NCBI GenBank assembly: GCA_029624765.1
Contig: JARSSO010000039.1
Span: forward strand, 1,477 to 63,063
Direction: 5' to 3'
Length of the DNA stretch: 61,587 nt
Source: Candidatus Contendibacter sp.
GTDB lineage: Bacteria > Pseudomonadota > Gammaproteobacteria > Competibacterales > Competibacteraceae
The notes below the pieces were generated by a model. The model had not been told where the DNA came from and did not search any database. It saw only the letters and a program-made list of their open reading frames with translations. Positions 1 through 8,548 of this stretch are shown one piece after another (the first letter of the stretch is position 1; each line of letters opens with the position of its first letter). A program made the translations under genes and the position numbers.

Positions 1-499
1 ACGCCAGCGCCCCCTCCGGGTTGCGCTCGCTGAGTTCCAGCAGGTAGCGCGGGTCGAACAGGCGATCGATGAGCTTCGGGTCCATGCGGCGACCGACAAA
101 CTCCTCGAAGTCGCGCCCGCCCCCCAGCTCGCGAAGGATTTGCAGATACGCCAGCGCCCCCTCCGGGTTGCGCTCGCTGAGTTCCAGCAGGTAGCGCGGG
201 TCCAGCATTCGATCAAGGAATTTAGTAGGGTGGATATCTCCTCGGTTACGTGCATAGTGGAAAAATGTGCCAGAACCGCCAATCTCCTTAAACAACTGAA
301 GCCACTCGAAGGATTCTCCTGCACGCGAACTTGAAGCCTCGATTTCAAGCAGTGGCATCTTGTGCGAAAAGTAATCAAGAAAGCGGCGAGAGAATTCAAA
401 AATCCATTCAGAGTCGTAGAGTCGTTTCCCTAGCGCAAAGAAAATCCTCGCGGACCTCGGGTTGCGCATTGCGAGTTCCACGGCAAAGTCGGGATCAAA
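1..499 (-). repeat. Tandem array of 49-residue (147-bp) repeats in the NACHT C terminus
   Basis: Bases 1-55 are identical to bases 148-202. The shared stretch encodes DPRYLLELSERNPEGALA on the minus strand. Units begin near 496, 349, 202 and 55, exactly 147 bp apart. The two older units (496-350 and 349-203) are diverged but alignable: DPDFAVELAMRNP matches DPRYLLELSERNP, and WLQLFKEIGG matches YLQILRELGG. The newest unit (202-56) and the partial one (55 to edge) are identical in their visible overlap and GC-richer than the rest of the gene. This pattern indicates recent unit duplication in the presumed ligand-sensing part. The total number of units cannot be seen. Confidence 0.85.
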
Positions 500-3400
500 G
501 ATGTCTCGAAATCCTCGGCTGCGCCCTGGGCCGTGATATCGACGGACATTAGATTGCTCTAGTGTGCGGGCGATCACTTGACAGATAGATTCTATTTGAT
601 CGGGCCGACTGAGTCGCATCGCCTGTTCCAGGGTGCGACGACTGTGTTCAAAGAACTCGTCTGGCGATTGATCAACGTTGCGTGCTAATACTTGTAACTT
701 CGTCACCATCGCGGGCATACCAAGATCCAAGCCTTCGGCAAGCGCCTTCTTTTCGAGCTTATCCAACTCTTTAGATGAACCCATTGACGGATTAAACAAG
801 TAGAAGCCAGCAATGCACGCCGATACATCGTCGCCCAAGGAAAGCGCTACGTTGCGGAACTCTTGAAGTTTGCCCGCTGATTCCTCTGCTTGGAATTTAT
901 CTTTAGCTACCACTTTGATCATTTTCTCGCTGCGGTCAGCCACCATCACGGCAGTTAATCCGTTCAGGTTCCCTAGAGAAAACCATGACCGCCAAATGTG
1001 CACCAGCCGATCCCACGGGCGCGTTCCATCCTCGTAGCTTGCGATCTCGGACTCGTCAAAAGCGAACGGTGCCTTGCCTGAAACCAACCGTAGGAGAACA
1101 AGATTGATGCTGTAGATGGCAATGTGTCCTACCAGCGGATGGTCACCGAAAGGCACGCGATACCCCTCTTGGGCCGTCTCCTTCCGCATGATTTGTGGCA
1201 TCTCGCGTTTGCTAAGCAGACGCTTGGTTTGGTTCAAGACAATCTTGTCCAAGGTTTCGACAAATTCGCCCTCAGATAGCGCATGCTCTTTTAGAACATG
1301 CGGTGTCCATTCACGGATCATCTCAAGAATGACAGGGCGGGTGAACAGTGGTGTGTAAACCAAGCTGGCAAACCAGTCTCTCTCGAAACCGTCTGCGGTC
1401 ACCATCATTTTATCCATCATGGAACGCAGCAGCTCATTCGCCTCGGCAGCGCGTAGTGCCTGTACTTGTGCCACCGAACGGCGAATGATGAAATCTGCTG
1501 TCAAGAACTCGCCAAAGGTGTTGTGTAAAAACTCAAAAGCAGAAGATTGTTCATGGGTATCTTCCGCGCCGCTGCTATGTTGAGCTTTCGATTTGTGAAC
1601 AAAGAAAAAGCTGCCCAACAAAAGATCGGCTTGGCTCAATGCCTTCCTGGACTTGGCTGCCACCTCGCGCTCAAGCTTAAAGAACGCAAGATCGTCATCA
1701 AGCTCTGCTGAGAGGATGTGGACCTTCCGTCGGTTATACATGCCCAGCGCGGCTACCCCAAGGCGCTGCATTTCAACGGTAAGGGCTTTTTCTCGCTCCT
1801 TAGCCTTTCCGTCATTAAAGCCCTTCTCCTTACCACGTTCCCGAACGACAAAGCGCCGAAGCAAGCTGTCATAAAGCTTTGTACGGTCGAGGCCTTGGCT
1901 CGTTCGGAGTTGATTGCCTTGGGAGTCATACAAGGCGAGCATCAACAATAGCAATGGCTGTTCTGCAAGGTTCAGAATCTTATCCGCCCCTTTTTCTGTT
2001 GCCGAGGGCAACGCGAACTTTTCAATTTCCGCATCACAGTAGTAGGCTGCGTTAGCCTTGTTCCAAATGACCGACCAGCATTCACGTTGATACTCATCAA
2101 ACTCCAAAAGCCGGATGATGGTTGATCCCACGGGAACGGCTGCCTTATCAATTAGAGTCACGCGGCTCGTAATGATGATGCGGACAGGCCACCCCTGCTC
2201 GGTTTGATGCTGCTGAAACCGTTGAGCCTCCATGATGTAGCTCGCAAACACCTGCCCGCTGGCCTGCAACAGTTCATCATAACCATCAAGGATCACAATG
2301 GGCGGACAATTTTTAAATAGCGATCTGAGCTTGATCCAAGAATCAAAGCTCACGCCGCTGATGCGCTTGATGAATTCTTCAATCTGCGTTGGAATATCAG
2401 CGTCAGCGTTTACTTCCCGTAATGGCACGCGAATCGTCGTAAACTGTTTTGACATCAACTGCGCGGAGAGAATCGTGGTGAGCAACGATTTACCGCTCCC
2501 TGGATGCCCGAGTATGAGCAGTGGAGTATCAGTGCTGTATGGCGAGCTGAGATAGCTTAACAAGAAAGCCCCCAAGTCGCTTCGCCTCGGCAAGTTGTTC
2601 CAAGTTGCCTCGTCCTCTAGGCGGCGTGACTTTCCCACTTGCCGAAGTACCCTGAACGCTTGTGGGACGAATGCATCACAGATTTTAGGGAACGAAAGCC
2701 TCGGTCCATCTTCGTCGCCAACATCTTTATCTTCGATGATGGGCTCATTGATTCGAGCTTGGTAGTGCTTGTTGAAGCTGTCAGCAATTTCCGTTGCTTG
2801 TTCGATTCTGAGCGTTTCGGGAATGCTAAGGACGGCTTGGCGAAGGCTCGCAAAGCCAACATCAATGCTTTTTTCGGATGCCGCACTCAACTTTGCGTGG
2901 TACTTCACATAATCGGACAGTCCCGCGATCAACTTACTTGTGCCCTTGTGCGCCTGCAGGTTTGCCCAAATGGCAAAGTCCTCAAATTTTCGCGCCAGTT
3001 CGAAATACTGGGCCTCGAAGCACTTTGCTGCCTCATCTTCGAGTTTCTCTAATCCACTCAAGAAGACCGCTTGTTTCTTCTCGTCTGCATTCTCCCAAAA
3101 TGCCAGTTTTTGCACGAACTCGACAAACCCTTGGGACATCTGCTTCCAAAGCTTAGTCTGCCTTTGGCATTGCTCGGTCAACGTCTCGGTCGGGTGGGGG
3201 AATGCTATGGTCGTCGTGGAAACTGGCGCGTCGTGAACTTCGCATGTATGTTCATTCTGTTTGTGAGCGGAAGACTTTTTCACTCCTTCTTTTGCGATGA
3301 ATGCTTTCTCGGATTCCAGAAGCCCGATTTCTTTTCGAAGGGCTTCGGGAAGGCGGGAATCCAGCGCATCGAAGAATGCAGTGAAGACCAACAAACCGTA

Positions 3401-3667
3401 TGCGGTGTGCATGGTTTCGTAGCGAAGAAGGTAATCCTCGTCCTTTTTCTTCGTGAGCTTGTCGAAGACGCTCTTGCCGATCTTCACAAGTTCATTTTTA
3501 ACGGCCAAAGTCGGAAAGAGTGCTGTGGCTGCCGACCCGAGCACGGCAGGGGAGCAAATGAGCGCGAGGCCAAGCAGGTTATCGACAGCTTTAATCAGCT
3601 CTGGGTCATTTTTTCCCTGCTTCTTAATTGCTGCGCAGACACTTTTGAATGTGAGTTCGATGCTCAT
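1..3667 (-). CDS. NACHT-domain NTPase with C-terminal 49-residue repeats, probable anti-phage defence protein (3' end outside window)
   Basis: One frame is open from an ATG at 3667 through position 1, giving at least 1222 residues without a stop; the end lies beyond the window. About 380 mostly helical residues come first. The NTPase core follows: Walker A GHPGSGKS near residues 387-394, Walker B PIVILDGYDE near 455-464, and a sensor-like IIITSR about 60 residues later. This order fits the bacterial NACHT (STAND) proteins, many of which sense phage and abort infection. I see no nuclease motif at the N terminus, so the effector may be the N-terminal helical region or a partner protein. The C terminus turns into tandem repeats. 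GC content is visibly lower than in downstream genes, which suggests acquisition by transfer. NACHT assignment is solid; the defence role is family inference. Confidence 0.85.
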   Translation of the reverse strand, partial: MSIELTFKSVCAAIKKQGKNDPELIKAVDNLLGLALICSPAVLGSAATALFPTLAVKNELVKIGKSVFDKLTKKKDEDYLLRYETMHTAYGLLVFTAFFDALDSRLPEALRKEIGLLESEKAFIAKEGVKKSSAHKQNEHTCEVHDAPVSTTTIAFPHPTETLTEQCQRQTKLWKQMSQGFVEFVQKLAFWENADEKKQAVFLSGLEKLEDEAAKCFEAQYFELARKFEDFAIWANLQAHKGTSKLIAGLSDYVKYHAKLSAASEKSIDVGFASLRQAVLSIPETLRIEQATEIADSFNKHYQARINEPIIEDKDVGDEDGPRLSFPKICDAFVPQAFRVLRQVGKSRRLEDEATWNNLPRRSDLGAFLLSYLSSPYSTDTPLLILGHPGSGKSLLTTILSAQLMSKQFTTIRVPLREVNADADIPTQIEEFIKRISGVSFDSWIKLRSLFKNCPPIVILDGYDELLQASGQVFASYIMEAQRFQQHQTEQGWPVRIIITSRVTLIDKAAVPVGSTIIRLLEFDEYQRECWSVIWNKANAAYYCDAEIEKFALPSATEKGADKILNLAEQPLLLLMLALYDSQGNQLRTSQGLDRTKLYDSLLRRFVVRERGKEKGFNDGKAKEREKALTVEMQRLGVAALGMYNRRKVHILSAELDDDLAFFKLEREVAAKSRKALSQADLLLGSFFFVHKSKAQHSSGAEDTHEQSSAFEFLHNTFGEFLTADFIIRRSVAQVQALRAAEANELLRSMMDKMMVTADGFERDWFASLVYTPLFTRPVILEMIREWTPHVLKEHALSEGEFVETLDKIVLNQTKRLLSKREMPQIMRKETAQEGYRVPFGDHPLVGHIAIYSINLVLLRLVSGKAPFAFDESEIASYEDGTRPWDRLVHIWRSWFSLGNLNGLTAVMVADRSEKMIKVVAKDKFQAEESAGKLQEFRNVALSLGDDVSACIAGFYLFNPSMGSSKELDKLEKKALAEGLDLGMPAMVTKLQVLARNVDQSPDEFFEHSRRTLEQAMRLSRPDQIESICQVIARTLEQSNVRRYHGPGRSRGFRDIFDPDFAVELAMRNPRSARIFFALGKRLYDSEWIFEFSRRFLDYFSHKMPLLEIEASSSRAGESFEWLQLFKEIGGSGTFFHYARNRGDIHPTKFLDRMLDPRYLLELSERNPEGALAYLQILRELGGGRDFEEFVGRRMDPKLIDRLFDPRYLLELSERNPEGALA

Positions 3668-4327
3668 TAGAATCCTCATCTGTCCAAAACAAGTAATTAT
3701 GTCGTTTCGGCCTATCTACGCAAATCAGTCATTATTGAAATCAATGAATTGATTTTGCTTGCCTGTTCCAGCGGTATAACTCCATACACAAGCCCTTTGG
3801 TCCTGGAAACCCCACCACGCTCGTCGTCCCCCGCAGTGGACCCGACACCACGAGGGACATTCAGCACAGCGGAATCGACTGGCTGGGCAGCGCCCACACG
3901 CTCGCCAAGGAACCGTGCGATGGTCTGGACTTCTGTCACAATTATAGCGTCGCGCTGGCGGAGCGCCAGCGTCGGCGTACTGGATTACCAAGGCGACGAC
4001 TGAGGCGACCAGGGCACGGCGATGAGTTCAGCCACGCGGAGCGCCCAACATCCACACAAACGCCGTTCCAGCATGACGCGGATGTATTCGCTCGCAGCGC
4101 GATTATCGGCGGATGCTTTCGGCCGCTACCCGCAAGAGGCAACTGGTGGAGCGACCCGATCTGTTGCGCCTGCCAAGCGAGCGGCGGAAATCAAGCCCCT
4201 CTCCTTCCATCGAGGCCACGGGTGTATGATTAGCCACCTCTGGTCCGCGAAGCAGCACGGACCCCTGAATCCGGTTTTCCATGGTTTGCAATTCCACACT
4301 CCAAAATTCCAAGGAGATTTTGTACCC
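3668..4327. other. Gap of 660 bp with degenerate coding-like sequence, no confident gene
   Basis: No frame here has a start codon, ribosome site and family resemblance together. A plus-strand frame from about 3735 reads sensibly for some 60 residues (including NPTTLVVPRSGPDTTRDIQH) but follows a stop, lacks a start and loses protein character after about 3980; it may be the relic of a gene I do not recognise. A short minus-strand frame (3712-3939) covers the same bases. An 8-bp perfect hairpin lies at 3953-3971 (arms CGCTGGCG and CGCCAGCG, 3-nt loop). The stretch separates the low-GC NACHT gene from the high-GC chromosome and may be the island edge. Confidence 0.4.
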
Positions 4328-5212
4328 ATGCCCAAATCCGCCCGCCCCCGCCGCAGCATGCTGTACATGCCCGGTTCCAACGCCCGCGCCCTGGAAAAAG
4401 CCCGCGCCCTGCCCGCCGATAGTCTAATCCTTGATCTGGAAGACGCCGTCGCTCCAGACGCCAAGGAACTTGCCCGCAAGCAAGTCTGTGAAGCCGTGGC
4501 CGCCGGCGGTTTCGGCATGCGCGAAGTGCTGATTCGCGTCAACGCCCTGTCGACCAAGTGGGGCTACGAGGACATCGCCATGGCCTCCAAATCCGGCGCC
4601 AACGGGCTGCTCCTGCCCAAGGTCGAAAGCGCCGACGCCATCCGCCACATGGAAGCGATCATGCGCGCCAACGGCGCCCCCGAGTCCATGCGGATCTGGG
4701 CGATGATGGAAACCCCGCGCAGCATCCTGGAATCGCAGCGGATCGCCGAATCGACGCCGCGCATGGAAGGTCTGGTGATGGGCACCTCCGATCTAGCCAA
4801 GGAACTGGATTGCGCCCACACCCACGAACGCCTGCCGTTCCTCGTCTCGCTCGGCTTGTGCCTGCTGGCCGCCCGCGCCGCCGGGCTGGCCATTCTCGAC
4901 GGGGTCTATCTCGACTTGAACGACGAGGTCGGTTTCGAAGCGGCCTGCAAGCAGGGTCAGGAACTTGGCTTCGACGGTAAGACCCTTATCCACCCGAAGC
5001 AAGTCGGCCCCTGCAACAAGGTATTCACCCCCAAGCCACAGGATGTTACCTGGTCGCGGCGCATCATCGAGGCCCACGCGGCGGCGGCGGCGCGCGGCGA
5101 AGGCGTGGTCGTGGTCGATGGCCGGCTGGTCGAAAACCTCCACGTCGAAAGCGCTCGCCGCATCGTCAGCATGGCCGACGCCATCGCCGCGATGGAAGCA
5201 GCCAACGCCTAA
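4328..5212 (+). CDS. CitE-family CoA-ester lyase (candidate citramalyl-CoA/malyl-CoA lyase)
   Basis: The protein has 294 residues and belongs to the HpcH/HpaI/CitE aldolase-lyase family, which splits 3-hydroxyacyl-CoA thioesters such as malyl-CoA or citramalyl-CoA using Mg2+. Family landmarks are visible: LDLEDAVAPDAKE near residue 39 (metal and CoA region), the Arg of IRVNALSTKW, the Glu of MMETPRSI, the Asp of MGTSDLAKE, and KTLIHPKQ near the end. The start at 4328 is chosen because AAGGAGA lies at 4311-4317; an open frame further upstream has no such support. It differs clearly from the second lyase of this family at 8549-9469. Given the nearby Mct and Meh genes, cleavage of citramalyl-CoA into acetyl-CoA and pyruvate is an attractive but unproven role. 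Family is certain, substrate is not. Confidence 0.82.
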   Translation: MPKSARPRRSMLYMPGSNARALEKARALPADSLILDLEDAVAPDAKELARKQVCEAVAAGGFGMREVLIRVNALSTKWGYEDIAMASKSGANGLLLPKVESADAIRHMEAIMRANGAPESMRIWAMMETPRSILESQRIAESTPRMEGLVMGTSDLAKELDCAHTHERLPFLVSLGLCLLAARAAGLAILDGVYLDLNDEVGFEAACKQGQELGFDGKTLIHPKQVGPCNKVFTPKPQDVTWSRRIIEAHAAAAARGEGVVVVDGRLVENLHVESARRIVSMADAIAAMEAANA

Positions 5213-5248
5213 AGGACTGGTAATCGTTCGCTCCCACTCGCCCCAACC

Positions 5249-5279
5249 CGACCCCTCTTCCAGCGGGAGAGAGGGGTCG
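5249..5279. repeat. Palindromic repeat of the CCCCTC...GAGGGG family between lyase and apbE
   Basis: Arms CGACCCCTCT (5249-5258) and AGAGGGGTCG (5270-5279) pair perfectly around an 11-nt loop. The sequence resembles the elements found inside the restriction genes at the right end of the window. It has no T-tract, so it is a dispersed palindrome rather than a classic terminator, although it could still limit read-through into apbE. Confidence 0.75.
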
Positions 5280-5303
5280 AATGGATGGCAGCCATTCCTT
5301 GCC

Positions 5304-6344
5304 ATGCGTCCCTCTTGCCTCCATCTTTCCATCCCATTGCTAGCCGGCCTGGCGCTGACCGCCTGCGAGCCGGCGCCCGATTTCACCGTCCGCCTCGCCG
5401 GCTCCACCATGGGCACCAGTTACGAACTCAAGCTGGTCCCCGCGCCGGGGCAGACCCTCCCCACCGACCTCAAAACTCAGGTTGACGCGATGCTGACCCG
5501 CGTCAACCAGCAAATGTCCACCTACGACCCGGATTCCGAGCTGTCGCGCTTCAACCGCAACCCCAGCACCGATTGGATCGCGGTTTCGCCCGAGTTGCAG
5601 CAGGTGGTCGCCGAGGGGCTGCGCATCAGCGACTTGAGCAACGGCGCCTTCGACATCACCGTCGGACCGCTGGTCAATCTGTGGGGCTTCGGGCCGGAAC
5701 CGCGCCGCGATCAAGTTCCCTCGGACCAGGCCATCGCCCAGGCGCGCGAACGGGTCGGCTACTGGCGACTGCAGGCCCGCGCCGAACCACCGGCGCTGAA
5801 AAAGGACCGCCCCGATCTTTACGTGGATTTATCCGCGCTCGCCAAAGGCTACGGGGTGGATCAACTGGCCGACCTGGTCGAAGCGCGGGGGATTCACAAC
5901 TATCTCGTCTCGATCAGTGGCGATCTGCGGGCCAAGGGCCTCAACGGCAAAGGACAACCCTGGACCATCGCCATCGAGCGGCCCGTACCCGGCCAGCGCG
6001 CGGTCGAACGCCTGATTCGCGTCAGCGACCACGCCGTTTCCACGGCGGGCGACTATCGAAATTATTTCGAACAAAACGGCCAGCGCTATTCGCATATCAT
6101 CAACCCGCGCACTGGCCGACCCGTGCCGCAAACCCTGGCGTCGGTCACGGTCGTCAGCAAACTGGACATGCAGGCCGACGCCATCGACACCGCGTTGATG
6201 GCCGCCGGCGCGGAGCAGGGCTTCAAGCTCGCCACCGACCATCACCTGGCGGCTTTCTTCATCCTGGTCAGCCCGGACGGAAAAAGCTTTCAGGAACGCT
6301 ACACTCCCGAGTTCGAACCCTTTCTGCTGCCCCAACAGCCATGA
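5304..6344 (+). CDS. apbE: FAD:protein FMN transferase ApbE, lipoprotein
   Basis: The protein has 346 residues. ApbE covalently attaches FMN from FAD to Ser/Thr of target proteins such as NqrB/NqrC or RnfG/RnfD. The N terminus is a lipoprotein signal ending in LALTAC, so the mature enzyme is anchored on the periplasmic face. Family motifs in order are GSTMGTSYEL, the SELSRFN segment, GAFDITVGPLVNLWGFGP, DLSALAKGYGVD, ISGDLRAKG and the C-terminal STAGDYRNYF followed by HIINPRTGRPV. The start at 5304 gives the complete signal peptide. It precedes yadG by 28 bp. Its usual Nqr/Rnf targets are not in this window. Confidence 0.93.
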   Translation: MRPSCLHLSIPLLAGLALTACEPAPDFTVRLAGSTMGTSYELKLVPAPGQTLPTDLKTQVDAMLTRVNQQMSTYDPDSELSRFNRNPSTDWIAVSPELQQVVAEGLRISDLSNGAFDITVGPLVNLWGFGPEPRRDQVPSDQAIAQARERVGYWRLQARAEPPALKKDRPDLYVDLSALAKGYGVDQLADLVEARGIHNYLVSISGDLRAKGLNGKGQPWTIAIERPVPGQRAVERLIRVSDHAVSTAGDYRNYFEQNGQRYSHIINPRTGRPVPQTLASVTVVSKLDMQADAIDTALMAAGAEQGFKLATDHHLAAFFILVSPDGKSFQERYTPEFEPFLLPQQP

Positions 6345-6372
6345 CCCCGCGCGCCGCGCCGCCGAAACCCGC

Positions 6373-7302
6373 ATGACAACCCCCGCCCTCGCGCTCCGCA
6401 ATCTGCGGAAGGTATACGCTAACGGCCTGGAAGCCTTGCGCGGCATCGATCTGGAAGTCGCCGAGGGTGAATTCTTCGCTTTGCTCGGCCCCAACGGCGC
6501 CGGCAAATCGACCACCATCGGCATCGTTTGCTCGCTGGTGCGCAAGACCGGCGGCGAGGTTCAAGTGTTCGGCCATGACATGGATCGCGACTTGAGCCTT
6601 GCCAAATCCTGCATCGGCCTGGTGCCGCAGGAATTCAACTTCAACCAGTTCGAGCCGGTAGTCGAGATCGTGGTCAATCAGGCCGGCTACTACGGCATTC
6701 CCCGCGCCCTGGCTCATCGGCGCGCCGAAACCTACCTCAGGCAACTTGGCCTGTGGGAGAAACGACGCGAGATGGCCCGTCAGTTGTCCGGCGGGATGAA
6801 ACGGCGGTTGATGATCGCCCGCGCGCTGGTGCACGAACCGAAGCTGTTGATCCTGGACGAACCGACCGCCGGGGTGGACATCGAGATTCGCCGGTCGATG
6901 TGGGATTTCCTGCGCCAAATCAACGCCCAGGGCACCACCATCATCCTGACCACGCACTACCTGGAAGAGGCGGAAAACCTGTGCCGGCACATCGCCATCA
7001 TCGACCGGGGCGAGATCATCGAGAACACCCGGATGCAGACCCTGCTGGGCCGGCTGCATCTGGAAACCTTCGTGCTCAATTTGCGCCAACCGCTGGCGGA
7101 GTCGCTGGAAATCCCCGGTTACCCACTCCGCCGGATCGACGAATACACCCTGGAAGTGGACGTGGCCAGGGAACAGGGCCTCAACGCCCTGTTCCCGCGA
7201 TTGTCGGCGCGCGGCATCGAGGTTTCCAGCCTGCGCAACAAGACGAACCGGTTGGAGGAGTTGTTTTTGCGCTTGGTGGACAAGAGCGAAGCCGCCGCCT
7301 GA
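6373..7302 (+). CDS. yadG: ABC transporter ATP-binding protein, YadG type
   Basis: The 309-residue ATPase carries Walker A GPNGAGKST near residue 40, the signature LSGGMKRR, Walker B LLILDEPTAGVD and the switch His in LTTHYLEEAE. Length and sequence style match E. coli YadG, the ATPase of a poorly understood ABC-2 exporter. Its partner permease YadH normally sits directly downstream; here it is found about 7.5 kb away at 14842, with seven minus-strand genes in between. The gene ends 16 bp from the convergent mct gene. Confidence 0.9.
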   Translation: MTTPALALRNLRKVYANGLEALRGIDLEVAEGEFFALLGPNGAGKSTTIGIVCSLVRKTGGEVQVFGHDMDRDLSLAKSCIGLVPQEFNFNQFEPVVEIVVNQAGYYGIPRALAHRRAETYLRQLGLWEKRREMARQLSGGMKRRLMIARALVHEPKLLILDEPTAGVDIEIRRSMWDFLRQINAQGTTIILTTHYLEEAENLCRHIAIIDRGEIIENTRMQTLLGRLHLETFVLNLRQPLAESLEIPGYPLRRIDEYTLEVDVAREQGLNALFPRLSARGIEVSSLRNKTNRLEELFLRLVDKSEAAA

Positions 7303-7318
7303 GCCGCCTTGCCAGTGC

Positions 7319-8539
7319 TCAGCGGCGCGGCCCGGCCACGACTTTCGTCTCGTGCAGCTTGGAGATCTCGTGATCGCTCAGGCCCAGGATGCCCGACAGG
7401 ATTTCGTCGGTGTGCTCGCCCAGCACCGAAGCCCGCCGGGGCGGCTCACGCTCGAATTCGCTAAATTCGAACGGGGAACCGGGAACCAGATATTCCCCGA
7501 TCCCCGGTTGCTCGATCATGCTGAACATCGGGTGTCGCAAGGACAGATCGGGGTCTTCCCGGACCGCCTGCTTGAAGGTGCGAAACACCGACCAGGTCAC
7601 GCCGTTGTCGTCGAAGGGCTGGGCGAAATCCTCCACCTTCCGCGCCCGGAACCAGGGCGCCAACAGCGCGGTGATTTCCTGGCGGGCCTTGAAACGGTCG
7701 CCTTCCCGGTTCAAATCCAGACCCAGGCGCGCGCCCAGGGCATCGAACTCCGGTTTTAATCTCGTCACCGCGCACAAGCCGTCCCACTGCCGCCGGGTCA
7801 GGCCGACCACCATCACCTTGCGACCGTCGGCGATATCGAATTCGTTGCCGTAGGCCCCGTACAGATAATTGCCATACTTGGGGCGGTCGAAGTCGTTGAC
7901 CATCACCTCGCCGATGATTCCCAGATTGCCCAGCATGGCCAGGGCGACATCCTTCAGAGCGATTTCCACCGATTGCCCTTGCCCCGTCAGCCGCCGGTGC
8001 CGTTCCGCCGCCAGCAACCCCAGGGCCACCATCTGGCCGGTGATGCAATCCCAGGCCGGCAGCACATGGCAGACCGGGTCGCCGGAATCCTCCGGGCCGG
8101 TGACGTAGGGAAAGCCGACGCCGGGATTGACCGTGTAATCGACCGCCGGCCCACCGTCGCGGGTGCCCAGCACCGTCAGCATGATCAAGTCTTCCCGGTG
8201 CTGCTTTAGATGCTCGTAGTCCATCCAGCCCCGGACCCGGAGATTGGTCAGGAAAATTCCGGCATTCGGTCCGGGGGCGCAAATCAGTTGGGTGACGATT
8301 TCTTGCCCTTGCGGCGTGCTCACATCCACGGCGAGGGAGCGTTTACCCTTGTTCAAACCCGCCCAGAACAAACTTTTGTTGTCGTGAGTCACCGGCCAGC
8401 GGTGATGGTCGAGTCCGCCCCGGATGCGGTCGAAACGAATCACTTCCGCGCCCATTTGCGCCAGCGTCATCCCCGCCAGGGGCGCCGCCACGAATGCGGC
8501 GCCCTCGACCACCCGCAAGCCTTCCAAAATCTTTCCCAT
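7319..8539 (-). CDS. mct: 2-methylfumaryl-CoA isomerase (mesaconyl-CoA C1:C4 CoA-transferase)
   Basis: The 406-residue protein is a class III (CaiB/BaiF, formyl-CoA transferase) enzyme. From memory it resembles Chloroflexus Mct throughout: the opening ILEGLRVVEGAAFVAAP, LFWAGLNKGKRSLAVD, DYTVNPGVGFPYVTGP, HVLPAWDCITGQM, EIALKDVALAMLG, GNYLYGAYG, and the close EQPGIGEYLVPGSP. The likely catalytic Asp is D164 in AWDCITG. Mct moves CoA within mesaconyl-CoA from the C1 to the C4 carboxyl group. It is the last gene of a meh-mcl-mct run, starting 9 bp after mcl, and converges on yadG. A more generic CoA-transferase is the alternative, but the Mct-specific resemblance and the gene neighbours make Mct the best call. 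Confidence 0.86.
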   Translation of the reverse strand: MGKILEGLRVVEGAAFVAAPLAGMTLAQMGAEVIRFDRIRGGLDHHRWPVTHDNKSLFWAGLNKGKRSLAVDVSTPQGQEIVTQLICAPGPNAGIFLTNLRVRGWMDYEHLKQHREDLIMLTVLGTRDGGPAVDYTVNPGVGFPYVTGPEDSGDPVCHVLPAWDCITGQMVALGLLAAERHRRLTGQGQSVEIALKDVALAMLGNLGIIGEVMVNDFDRPKYGNYLYGAYGNEFDIADGRKVMVVGLTRRQWDGLCAVTRLKPEFDALGARLGLDLNREGDRFKARQEITALLAPWFRARKVEDFAQPFDDNGVTWSVFRTFKQAVREDPDLSLRHPMFSMIEQPGIGEYLVPGSPFEFSEFEREPPRRASVLGEHTDEILSGILGLSDHEISKLHETKVVAGPRR

Positions 8540-8548
8540 TGCAATCTC

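Noticed and set aside
140..3752. Several plus-strand frames of 60-200 codons within the NACHT gene
   Set aside because: All lie antisense to a continuous minus-strand gene with clear NTPase motifs and have no family resemblance.
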